From Nageia nagi (Eukaryota; Pinophyta), in assembly GCA_050084985.1 (NCBI GenBank), contig JBITNC010000002.1, positions 15,066,001 through 15,130,000 on the forward strand: a stretch of 64,000 nucleotides of DNA, written 5' to 3'. Shown piece after piece: positions 1-10,310 of this stretch (position 1 is the stretch's first letter; each line of letters opens with the position of its first letter). The notes under the pieces were generated by a model. The model did no database searches, was not told the DNA's origin, and saw nothing but the letters and a program-made list of their open reading frames with translations. A program made the translations under genes and the position numbers.

Positions 1-676
1 CCATGAATTGAGGGCTATCATTCTTGACTTCCCCCTGGGAATCATCATATTTCATGGGACTCCCTCTATTACTTCAATATGAACATGTAAAAATCATAGG
101 AATTTGCATGTTAATATAAAATTATCCCAACAATAGATATCTTTTTTGAATGCCTTTTCAAATCTACATCTTAAATTGTTGATCTTCGCTAGGGTCAATG
201 CTTATGCCAATGTTATAGTTCTTTGGAATCCTCTGTGTGTATGCCATTAGAGTTTTTCTTTTTAATATTTCTAAAAAAGTATGGGTATTTTTGATATTAT
301 GTAAAATTGAAGGGGTATTTTGGATATTTTCCCTTTTTTTTTATAATGTAAAGACCTTCCAATTTATATTAAAATTCAAAAAGCACGTTCTAATAAAAAG
401 GGGTGGAACAACAAAGACATGCCCTCAAGATGGAACAACACTAACAAAAAAGGTTAGGAAATTTAAAAAAAAAAAACTATAATTGTCCTCGGAAAATACA
501 AAAATAGCCAAGTATTACTTGCTTACAATCATATCAAGACAATTATTAATAAGAAGAATTGCATGATGGATCATCCTTATCGACTCAAGTATTATAAGGT
601 ATCGGGATAACCCATCCCGAAGCATCTTAATGATCCATAGAGTTTAGATTAGCACGCTAGTCCACAATGGGTTTAT

Positions 677-765
677 GAGCACTTATTATGATGAACTAGC
701 ACCAGTCATATCCTAGCCACCAGCTTATTATGGTGAACTAGCACCACTCATATCTTAGCAAGCAA
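677..765. repeat. imperfect tandem duplication, ~44 bp x 2
   Basis: Two adjacent units share the order TTATTATG-TGAACTAGCACCA-TCATATC-TAGC with a few substitutions. No coding context is visible. Confidence 0.6.
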
Positions 766-3000
766 CAGGAGAGGGATGGTAGGTCCTATGAAAGTTAAGA
801 GATTGATCTTGGATACATGATAGAGAATGCCAACATTGTCAAGAGCTAGAGAGATCTTTGGATAGAGGGTTTGATGGAACTATATTGATAACACAAGGGA
901 ATTTCCCCAATAGTCGAATAAAGAGAAGAGATGGTCCAATTGCATCACTCCATTATCTGTTTGTGCTTGAATTTGTGGCCAAAAATCATGAAAAATTACA
1001 ATCTTATAAGATAAATAAAAATAGAAGAAGCAAGCTACTCCTAAAAAATGATTCTATTTCAAACCTCCATTTTATCAGTAGAGTCTATTTTATTTAATCA
1101 ATTTTATAAGTATATTTGTCCCCTTTCATTCTATTCATAGACTAGCTTAGATAGCTTAATCAATGTAGAATACCTCTCGATGTTATTTTAAATTATCCTA
1201 TTTAAAAACTAGTCAAAGGTGATTTGAGGAAATTAATTGCAATATTATAATAAATAAAGATACCCTTTATCTTCATCTCTATTTAGTATTTACATAAATT
1301 AACTAAAAAAAAGATCTAGATGAAGTTGGGTGCCAAGGCACCAATGTCCATAATCTAATCATTATTATCTTACTTTATGCAAATGAATTATCTTGCTAAC
1401 CAATTATTGTGATTATCTTATAAAATAACGTGAGTTAACTATCAGATCTTGATAGCTCTCACCCACACATTTTATATTCTTTAATATTAGATGTGATCAA
1501 TATATTTTGACACCACCTATCAAAATTTAAATTTTACAATATCACATGAGCTTTGTTTCCTATCTTTCATTTTGCTCGCTAATGTAGGCTTAATTTTATA
1601 GGTTTACACATCGTCAAGCTTTGTTTGAACGTAATTTTTTGAGGTTCTAGTAATAGTTGCTTTGAAGAGTAGCTTAGGAATCCTAGCACAAATGCTTAGG
1701 AAGTAGGATCAATTTGGCTTAAATCTAACGAACAAAGTGTCAATATGTTAAGTCTATGTTTGGCATTTGATTTGCTTCTCATAAATGGAAAACATATAAC
1801 AATTCTCATTCCGATAGAGCTAGGTCAGATCCAATAGCTAGGGCATTGCTTACCTTTGTCATTTTGTTATTAAGTTATTGTTGATAATTCATGACTTATA
1901 CTCCATTATTGTACCATTTATCATTATTGAATAATTGTTAGGATTGTTAGGTACTTATGTTATTTGATTATTGAATCTCTTATAAGTGTCTGTAGGTGTA
2001 CCCTACATTCCTTTTCAATGATCAACTTTTAGAGATGATTATGGTGGTCTTTATGTTTTAGGAAACAATCGTAAAAAATGTAGAACTTTAGAATTGAGAT
2101 TGAAAGATTTTTTTTTCTTCTAACTCATAACGCTAGTAGTTCTATATGGTTGTGAAGTTTGGGGTGGAAGCATTTCTCAAGAAACATGGAGTAAAATTGA
2201 GCAAATTAAAAAATAATTCATTATTTATAACTTCAAAATTAAAATTAATACACTATATCTTATACTTCTCATGGAAGCTAGTTTACTCCTTATTGAAAGA
2301 AAAAATCCAAAATAATATATATTATACAATTATAAACCAACAAAGTTAAATCATGATAGATCTAACAAACTTGCCTAACCTACCTATGTAAGGTTGGCGA
2401 AATGATTTTGATAAATATTATAACCCTTTTAAATAATGATAACTTAAAATTATATATTTCAAATAAAGTATATAAATTTATTTGAATCGATCATAATATC
2501 AATAATAAAATAAAGGTACTTTATTATAAAACTATCATCAACCCAAAACTTGAACATACTCGTTAGATTATCAAAACTTCAAAAAAATTATTACAAAATT
2601 AAGAGTTACTTCACATGATTCACATAGTGAAATAGATAGATAAATGACACCTAAAACACTATAGGATAAAAGAATCTATAAACTCTATACCCTACACATT
2701 GTAAAAGATGAGATGTAGTTTACAAAGATATTAGATAAACTTGCAATAATATTTGTAATCACAACTTGATCTATAAAATCTTAAACCAAAATAACAAAAA
2801 CATTTTGACAATTTTATTATGAATCTTAATCTCCTTTGATTTAATTGTAATATTTTTTAATTTTCAAACAAAATCTAACAAATCCTAATGTTAAATTATA
2901 CATAACATTTTTTAAAAATCTTTAAACAAATTTTAATAGATCTTAACCTTTTTCTTTTCTATCTAGCCAAAAACTCCTTATAGGGCCACCTTATCTTGAG

Positions 3001-3202
3001 AAACCACGATCAAGGGTAACTATTATACTAAAGATAATTTAAGAGCCTAACACTTTCTCAACTACATATTTCAATTTTTTTTTAAAAAAATTAGTGAAAC
3101 TTTTTGTTGAACCATCTTGATCTCTGAAGCCACAACTAAAGGTACCTATTTTGTCAAAGATGATTGAGGGTTAACACTTGATCCCAACTGCATTTGCAAT
3201 TT
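3001..3202. repeat. diverged local duplication (~77 bp, offset 125 bp)
   Basis: The stretch starting AACCACGATCAAGGGTAACT at about 3002 is repeated in diverged form from about 3127 (AGCCACAACTAAAGGTACCT). Both run on to an A/C-rich CAACTACAT / CAACTGCAT and TTTCAATTT / TTGCAATTT end. It is old, and its function is unknown. Confidence 0.45.
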
Positions 3203-3400
3203 GAATATAATTTTGAATTTTTAGATATCTCCACATGATAAAACGAAGATTCCAAAATAAAGCTCCTTCAAAAACTTTCCCAACTACCTTAACATGATTA
3301 TTTGAAATAACTATTTCAATGTTTTTTTTTCCTTTGAATATCAACATAACACTAAAAGACAGCATCATAATCATCAAACGGTTACACTGCAACCGGAAAG

Positions 3401-3978
3401 CCGTAAACTACGTTTAACAAAGCCCGAAACGTCTATTTTCCGTAAACTTTCAGGCCCACTGATGGGAGAAGCAATGGCAGGCATGGATTCACCAAGAACA
3501 CGCATCTCCCAATTCGAGACACAATCCCAATTCGATACACAATCTCCACTCTAAATCTCGTTACACCTACTAAAACGTGGGCAATCTTCTGACCTGTTCA
3601 TGATTTTGCTCTGACATAAAGCTCAAATGCGATGTCATGGATTCCCTGGAGCACCAACATCCTTTCCACGGCTTCCTCCAACCAAATCCTGGCCACAGAT
3701 TAGCGGGGAATTCTACCAACTTCAGGGGTCCGCACGGGGGACCTCCTTAGCTGTGAAGTGGCACAACAATGGCCGCAATAACATCTCTGCTACTATTAGT
3801 AGCAATCTCATGACGATGGAGCCTTTATGGTTTTTAACCTCTTTTTAGCAAACGTACAAAACCTGGATCTTGGCTACGTCATCGGGAATCCCCAATCCAG
3901 TTGGGCTAACTGTCCGGGCACGTCGTCGTTATATAGAGGCTTTTGCTTTCTGCAATTTTCCTGCATCAGCTTCGGGTA
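3401..3978 (+). promoter_or_regulatory. upstream region of the DREB2-type gene
   Basis: GC content rises clearly compared with the flanking DNA, as is common around a plant promoter. An ACGTGG core (ABRE-like) lies at 3575-3580, and a TATA-like element lies about 43-49 bp before the predicted start codon. No DRE core (RCCGAC) was noticed in this stretch. The regulatory meaning is inferred from position only. Confidence 0.4.
3930..3936 (+). promoter_or_regulatory. TATA box (TATATAG) of the DREB2-type gene
   Basis: TATATAG lies 43 bp upstream of the ATG at 3979. Initiation about 25-30 bp downstream would leave a very short 5' leader of roughly 20 nt. Alternatively, transcription starts further upstream and this match is fortuitous. 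Confidence 0.4.
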
Positions 3979-4638
3979 ATGAAGGGAAGAAAGAAGAGAA
4001 TGAAAGAGAGCAGGAATAGTATTAATAATGGTGTGGAGTTGTTGGGTCAGAGGGAGAGGAAAGGTGCGGCGAAGAAAGGGAGAGGGGGACCCGAGAATTC
4101 TCTGTGGAATTACAGAGGAGTGAGACAGAGGACGTGGGGAAAATGGGTGGCGGAGATCCGAGAGCCTGAACGAGGGGCGCGTCTCTGGCTCGGAACGTTC
4201 TCCACGGCCGAGGAAGCTGCCAGAGCTTATGACGAAGCCGCCAAGTTCCACTACGGTCTCGCCGCCAAGCTTAACTTGCCGGAATCTTACTGTTTTTCTG
4301 CTACTGAATCTTCATCATCTTTTGTTTCTGTGGATTCACAAGAAGACCAAACCATGAACCATGCTCGGCCTGAAACATCCTCTTCGGTTAAGGAGGAGGA
4401 GGAGGAGAATTGTGGAGATTTGTACGAGGCGGAAGAAACCAACCCGTTTGAACTGAGTCTTCCGCCTTTGAGTCCGCCCAGCGACTTGTTTCTCTTGGGA
4501 GATACGTGGAACAGAGTCGAAGCTCCCTTTGCCGACTTGGCATCTGTGGAGGGTCGGCAACGGATTGACGAGGTCCCGGCTCTGTATTTGGATGCCTACT
4601 CTCACCTGCCTTCGTGGCCTCCGATATTTTTTTTCTAA
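3979..4638 (+). CDS. AP2/ERF-domain transcription factor, DREB2 (A-2) type
   Basis: This is a predicted nuclear DNA-binding activator of 219 aa encoded by one uninterrupted exon. One AP2 domain spans residues ~45-101 ([19 protein letters not shown] at its start, LWLGTF and AARAYDEAA following). The two specificity positions are Val57 and Glu62, i.e. V14/E19 of the AP2 domain, typical of DREB rather than ERF proteins. The basic [10 protein letters not shown] segment just before the domain is the A-2 (DREB2) hallmark; this subgroup binds DRE/CRT (RCCGAC) sites and acts in drought and heat responses. Residues 2-8 (KGRKKRM) are a likely nuclear localisation signal. The C-terminal half is Ser-rich, then has a run of Glu, then an acidic/hydrophobic stretch that may activate transcription. 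The first ATG in this frame was chosen; 12 further codons upstream are open but have no ATG. The protein is shorter than Arabidopsis DREB2A, with most of the difference in the C-terminus. The stress role is inferred from the family. Confidence 0.93.
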   Translation: MKGRKKRMKESRNSINNGVELLGQRERKGAAKKGRGGPENSLWNYRGVRQRTWGKWVAEIREPERGARLWLGTFSTAEEAARAYDEAAKFHYGLAAKLNLPESYCFSATESSSSFVSVDSQEDQTMNHARPETSSSVKEEEEENCGDLYEAEETNPFELSLPPLSPPSDLFLLGDTWNRVEAPFADLASVEGRQRIDEVPALYLDAYSHLPSWPPIFFF

Positions 4639-7559
4639 TTGGACAGAAGACTTCTTGCTTATGACAACATTTTTTTTTAACTTGGCCAGAGAAGAAGCGA
4701 AGTGGGTTGGCTTTATTTAGTTAGTGAAATTGAATCAGTGTACAGTGTTGATGTCTGAGAAATAAGAAATTGTGATGGTTTTTTAACTCTCTTATCCAAA
4801 CGGCTGGAGCCATTGATGCAATTTTACTTGCTTTCCTTATGATACAAATAATTAAAATATATTGGACGGAATAATAGTTGGGGACCAGATGTATGGGGGA
4901 ATTCCAGAGTGGATCATTGGAACTAACCTGCCTAGAGGCAAAATCATAGAGGCTACAAGCTAATTGGACCTGTGTATCAGCCCTGCAAGAAATCTGCATT
5001 TACCATTTGGTACCCTTACGGAGAGCTACCAAAATGATTGAAATTTAAGTCTTTAGAATACATATAAAAGATAATCAATCTCTGGAATACCAAGTTGTGT
5101 ACAGTAAACAAAATATACATCAAACCGGGGTAGTTTTGTTACCTTGTGTGATTGAAACTTTTAAAAACAAGGTTTTGGGTTCCTGTATGAAAAACCCGTG
5201 TCAACTTTTATTTTTGGTATTTATCCTCACCAAAAAAATATAGCTGAAGACTAGAAATTCAGAAACGAATTAGGAGTGTTCTTTCTTTCATCTATTGCGT
5301 TCTGTTAAGAGACTTGGGCATCAGATTTCAGGATTTTGGATCTTTCAGTTTATCATGTCTATGGTTGGACGAACCCTTTTTCAATAACAGTTAAAAACGT
5401 TAGTCCTATTCCTAAGCCTTATGACCTACAGAAAGCTCCATTAAATGGATTTTGCTAGTTTATCTTGACTCTCAAGCATCAAATTCACGTCTTCTTGCGG
5501 GTAGTATCATCATTACAAGCTATAATCATATACGATGTATCTGAATTTTATTAGGCTCGAAAGAGTTAAAGATACAGTTGAAATCTGTACCTCGTATTTA
5601 GCTTGATTATCTACATGTCTCCTTCCAATTTTGAGATATCTTGTCTGGATTGATTAATTTTGTCTACCCCAATTGATGCTTGCAAAATGTTTCATGCAGT
5701 GTGCTTTACTGTATCAGCATTTTCTGGTAAGTTTTTCTTCCAATTACTAAAGACAATGATGCCGCTTGAAATGAATCTCAGTGTAGGAGATGATATTTGA
5801 GAATTTGAATGACAAATTTTGTAGTGGAAAGTTGTTCAATGGTTTGAATTTGGGAAACATAGCACTGAAGAAGTTGACGAATTCATCATTTGCTATTTGT
5901 TACAACGGTCAATACTTCAAAATCTATGCCAACGTTATGAATGCTTTTGAAGTGTATGCTTGAAAGAATGACATGCAGCGCAAAAATCTCAATCTTCACA
6001 TGCTACTTTGTATGTCTATTTGAGTGCCCTTGCTTTATCCAGCAAAAGACAATTACATGACTTCCTTTGCACCTGTCATGCCTGGAGTGACATTTGTGGA
6101 GTTTGGAGGTGTGTGGAAGCAACCAAAAGGAAATGCAGCATGGTGAAGCAGAAGCCATTTTTGTTGAACCTGTTGAGAGAGGAGAGGCGTACACAATGCT
6201 GCATATGAATTTCTGAAATAATTGTACACTCTCTTTAATATCTCAGTTGCCTTTCTTGTCCTTTATGAGGTAAATGAACTGAATTTCCTTTCTTTAAGTG
6301 TAATGTGATGGTAAATGTACCCTGTTTCCGCCAATTTACTTTAGCAATAGGAACCACTGCTAGAGTGGTAGTGTATCTGCCCCTTTTCACGTTTTGTGTA
6401 CCTTGGTTTGTGGCTTGGCAAGTATCAAAACTCTGGGATTGAGTAATGTAATTTGGAGAATTTTTTTTGTTAGGTAAACATGGTTTTCTTTGTTGGGATC
6501 CTCTTGGAATAGGTAAATGTTTTATACTTGTTCCTCGTTTTAGGCTGGTTATTAACATGTCGTAGCACAATTTATGGTATCATCGTAAAGTTTCAGCATC
6601 ATCATCTTAAGATGTTGGCATCATCTTCGTAAGGTGGCATTACACTTCAATAATCCAAATCCATCAACTAAAACCATAATATCAAATTTGAAATTTTAAT
6701 ATCTTGAAATTCTGAATTGATCTTTTGTGGCTTCTGTTCACCGACTAATCTCTGATCTCTGCCTTCTCAGTGGCTTCTTCCCGTGTATTTTTCTTCATTG
6801 TTCAAGTGATCAACGCAAGCCAAATATTATCAAATGACTTTCATGCTTCAAGTTTACAAGAGGTATGAAATCATTTATTTGAGTGATTATGCCATAGTAT
6901 AATTATTGCAATAATATTATAGTGTGTGGAAAGGATTAATGAAATTATATTGATACTTGTATAGCAATAGGCATGATAACTATTCATGTAAAGGTGGGTA
7001 AAAGGTATTGGTTTAAGGTGAGGGTAAAGTTGTTGGGGAGAGGTGGAGTGATGTCTAAAATAGAAAATATATTGCCAAACTTCAAGTACACTGGTCAGAA
7101 GTTGCCTTGTGTATTTACTTCAAATAATTGTATCCACTTAATCATCTTCTCAAATCTTCTTAATGAAACATTCAACACAAAAATCAAACTGCTACATTTA
7201 CTTGAAATATTGAGCATGGTGCAAAGGATTTCAAATGGCATGCAACAAAGAGTATAGATAACTATCGTTGTTTCACAATGCACCATTATATTTACAGGAA
7301 TACTATTGAAATAAGATCCACAATACAGACTATAATTGGCATGAAGAGCAGCATATGCATTAAAATCAGCTAGTAAAACTGACATGCAAAGAAGAAAATA
7401 TATTAATGTCCATTGGTGACCAAAAGCAGTGAATAGGACTGGAGTATACATAGTAAGTGTGATAGCAGCATAGGGTATAGGCTGATCCCCAATAAGGCTA
7501 AACTACAATAAGAAATAGAAGCTACAAAAATGAATCAAGTGGATCAAAACCTTAAAAAT
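4639..7559. other. 3' flank and intergenic DNA, no gene recognised
   Basis: The first few hundred bases probably include the 3' UTR of the DREB2-type gene. The rest has only short frames with no recognisable domain, including a 111-codon basic frame on the - strand (6235-6570) that I do not trust. No LTR, TIR or LINE coding similarity was noticed. Confidence 0.5.
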
Positions 7560-7793
7560 ATGATTAAAGATACAACAGGGAGCACCATATCAATTGAACT
7601 AGGGAGAAGGTGAGGGCACCCTTAGAGATGATGTCGTGTTGAGTTCTCTCAAATCTCTCTGGAACCGGCACCTATATCAACTCTAAAGCAGGATGTAATC
7701 TATCAAGACCTGAAAGGAATGTGAGTGTCCTGTAGGCGTCTCCTAGTGCTGCGGGTGGGTGGAGGATGCAGTAATTTATCAAGACCTAGAAGG
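7560..7793 (-). pseudogene. old LINE relic, probable C-terminal part of the RT ORF (left of insertion)
   Basis: On the - strand this stretch gives a weak match to the region after the polymerase domain of plant LINE ORF2 (a frame reading ERFERTQHDIISKG, which resembles the 'W..IE+VQ+..I' segment). It continues, across a later insertion, the RT relic at 8429-9190. It is heavily decayed, and this part rests mainly on position. Confidence 0.4.
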
Positions 7794-7809
7794 AATATCC
7801 TCTTTGAAC
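7794..7809. repeat. 16-bp target-site duplication, left copy
   Basis: AATATCCTCTTTGAAC occurs here and again at 8413-8428 with no mismatch, flanking the LINE insertion. Confidence 0.9.
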
Positions 7810-8412
7810 ATTGGCAACAGGCTTCAATATTTGGGGGTGGTCAACCCAATCTGTGCTTTTTTTGGGGAACCTGATAGTTTCACTCATGTCTTCTGGTCTT
7901 GTTCTAAAGCCTCAACCACTTGGAGTTGTATTCTTTTCTTCTTTCGGCCTTTTATGGTTACTCCATGTTATTGGTTTCATGTGTTATTAGTAGACCCTAT
8001 TCATTTCTCTAAACCCTTGGGGAAGTTTGGCATATTTTTCGACTCAGTATTTTATATCATCTTTGGAAGGTTAGGAATGATATTGTTTTTGCTTAGCAAT
8101 AAGCTTCATCTTCTTTTTCTTTAGCGGACAAATATGCTATTTTCTACGAATGCTAGCTACAAATTATTGCTCAAGTTGAGAAAGTGAACGTGGAGATTCA
8201 GCATCTACAAAACTTACTTGATTATTGGGGGAATGCACCCTGCTCCATCAATCGGGTTCCTCCAAAATGAATTCCTAACCTAGAGTTAGTTTAAAGGGGA
8301 TACTTTTTGGTTTATCTGTTTTGCTTTCTCACAGGGTGTGCTTAATTCCACCCGCACCTTGTTTTGTATGAAAGAGATTTTATATTAATTTAAAGTTCTT
8401 TTTCATTCAAAA
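7810..8412 (+). mobile_element. 5'-truncated LINE insertion (zf-RVT end and 3' UTR)
   Basis: This 603-bp non-LTR insertion has both hallmarks of target-primed reverse transcription: a perfect 16-bp direct repeat at its ends and a short A-run at the 3' end. Its frame at about 7810-8124 carries a degenerate zinc-binding RT-associated (zf-RVT) domain with CAFFGEPDSFTHVFWSCSKA, matching the C..C....H.F..C pattern at the C-terminus of plant LINE ORF2; the second Cys position is Phe. The rest is a 3' UTR ending near ATTAATTTAAAG. The 5' truncation removed ORF1 and the polymerase, so it cannot move by itself. It sits in the opposite orientation to the older LINE relic it interrupts. Confidence 0.85.
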
Positions 8413-8428
8413 AATATCCTCTTTGAAC
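8413..8428. repeat. 16-bp target-site duplication, right copy
   Basis: This is an exact copy of 7794-7809, directly after the A-rich 3' end of the LINE insertion. Confidence 0.9.
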
Positions 8429-9190
8429 TCTAGGTGGGGCTGCTGCTCTCATTGTGAATCTAGATCCATAGAAGGGTACTCCCAAGTATGTGTATGCGGT
8501 AGCTATCACAATAACTGTCCAATTATGTAATCTAGAATCTAGATTTGATCCAATATGCATTTGGGTACACTCCACTGAAAGAGTCCAAGGAAGGCATCTA
8601 CCAAACATTGAAGACCCTCTGTGATATGTGAAAGAAGCACAATATTATTTGCAAAGAGGAGAATGGATATATGACTATCATGGAGGAGGCAACCTGCATT
8701 AGGACCTACGGTCTCTAAGATGAAAGACTCCAACTCATCAATGTATAGCCCAAAGAGGGTCAGCGAGAGAACACCCTTTCTCCACTCCAATGGTGATGAT
8801 AATGCTATTTGAGAGTCCTTTTGCAATGTGGATCCAAGCTGATAATGTCTCATATAGGGTCATGATGTTTGTGAGACCAATCTCTAGAATCCTTAACCGT
8901 CTAAGTTTGTCCATGAGTCAATGATGGAGAACTTGTTAAATGCCTTCCAAAAGTCTATGAGACAGTAATACTCTAGGGACTTTCATAACTTGACTTCCTC
9001 AATGATAGCCCACAAGGTGAGGATGTGGTCTGAGGTACAGTGATCTACATACAAATCTACATACCAAACAAAACATCTTTGCTTCCAAAGAAAAGAATGG
9101 AAACTTGCAAACTTGATACAGCTTAGCAAAGTTGTGGATATTGTGTCTCGTGGACAAGTTTTGGAATTAGTTTGCAATATGAAATTACTT
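8429..9190 (-). pseudogene. LINE reverse transcriptase relic (polymerase domain)
   Basis: Read on the - strand in successive frames, this gives the ordered blocks of a plant LINE RT. They are DHILTLWAIIEEVK (9010-9050 area), then the block of 'DF+KAFD' type (DFWKAFN), then GVLSLTLFGLYIDELESFI, then LLFANNIVLLS in place of the catalytic (F/Y)ADD motif, then AYTYLGVPF. The catalytic aspartates are replaced by Asn-Asn. Several stops and frameshifts break the frame. It is therefore dead, and it predates the opposite-strand insertion that splits it from 7560-7793. Confidence 0.85.
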
Positions 9191-9716
9191 ACTGAGATCT
9201 GATAGATTCTTCAGTTTTTTAACCACGTGTTAAAATCTGACATGTGAGAGATCTCAATCTTCATTTTTGATAAAGTAATAGCTTTATTATTTTTAACTTC
9301 AATATTGTAGAACATAGCTGAAATGCCTGAACTTGTTAGTCACAAGTTAGTCTTCTACAACAAACCACGTAATTTGTGATACTTTCCTAGTTTCCTCTGT
9401 TAAGGCGAAGTCTGAGAGTGTATGCTTGGATTTGATAAAGGCTTTAATGTCAAATGCAGTATGATATAATTAGAACATAGTTATTAGGCTCAAGTGTTCT
9501 TATTTTTATTAGTTGAGAGAAAAGGTATCTTAACATGTCATATCTGGATGAAACAACGATACAATAATGTAATGAAGCCAAATACAAGCTAGAAGATTTG
9601 AATCTCTCTACTAGAACTTCCTACACCCTAATGCATCTTAGATCCAAGTAGATTCCTTGACAATGATAACTGCATATGTACATAAATGAATTCTCCATGT
9701 TTTCACTCTCTAACAT
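9191..9716. other. AT-rich spacer, nothing recognised
   Basis: No domain-like frame, terminal repeat or RNA gene is visible. It may include the 5' part of the LINE relic, too decayed to read. Confidence 0.4.
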
Positions 9717-10310
9717 GTGTGTATAAGTACAGAGAAGGCGACCTGTAACAAGGATGTTAAGCTTAAGTCCTTCAATAGCACCACATGGACTTCATTAGAA
9801 AAATTGATGCAAATAGATATTGACAATTCCAGACTGCTCATAATTGCCCTGCCTAAGAAGCGCTCCTTCACTATTATCAAAGCACTTTTAACTCTTGATA
9901 TGTCTCATTTGGATTGACCTTCTAAGCTCCATATACTACTCGAGCAGATCAACCTGCCATTAAAGTTACACCACTGGAAGCTGCCAACACACTTTCTCCA
10001 TCAGCCATTCAAGGTCCTTGGAGAGAAGCCACCTCACCCAAAGCCCATATTCCAAAACCCCTACAAAAATTTTCCCACCATACTCCCTGCCGAAGTACTG
10101 TCCGAAGCACCTCCTTTGGAAGCTCTCCTACTGCAACACCACTACGAAGCTTCCCCTGTGGAAACTTTACAGCAGAAGAACACAATGCTGAGTCAATTCT
10201 CTATTGAAACTCCAACTCTGGAAACATTGGCTATGATAACATCTGAATGTACAGAAGATAAACCTGCTGAAGAAATCAAGCACTCTGAAATAGAAAAAGT
10301 GGCCTTATAA
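9717..10310 (+). pseudogene. open frame of ~198 codons broken by one TGA, unidentified
   Basis: One frame runs from a GTG codon at 9717 to TAA at 10308 with a single in-frame stop (TGA, 9915-9917). Local GC is higher than in the flanks. The second part is Pro-rich (HPKP, QNPYKNFP), then Leu/His-rich, then an acidic tail (CTEDKPAEEIKHSEIEKVAL). I recognise no family. It could be a decayed exon, two exons of an unannotated gene, or chance. The frame is nearly unbroken but has no ATG at its start, so the call is weak. Confidence 0.25.

Larger units (their letters stand above)
1..3400. other. AT-rich intergenic DNA, no gene seen
   Basis: No open frame here resembles a known protein; the frames present are short and of biased AT-rich composition. 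Two small duplications are visible: a ~44-bp imperfect tandem pair at about 677-765 (both contain GAACTAGCACCA) and a diverged ~125-bp-spaced duplication at 3001-3077 and 3126-3202. I recognise no transposon coding sequence. Confidence 0.6.

Noticed and set aside
3874-4251. 125-codon frame on the - strand over the DREB2-type gene
   Set aside because: It overlaps the AP2 domain coding sequence antisense; it is open only because of the GC-rich codon pattern of the real gene.
6235-6570. 111-codon basic frame on the - strand
   Set aside because: No recognisable domain and no supporting context; the composition could arise by chance in this moderately GC-containing stretch.
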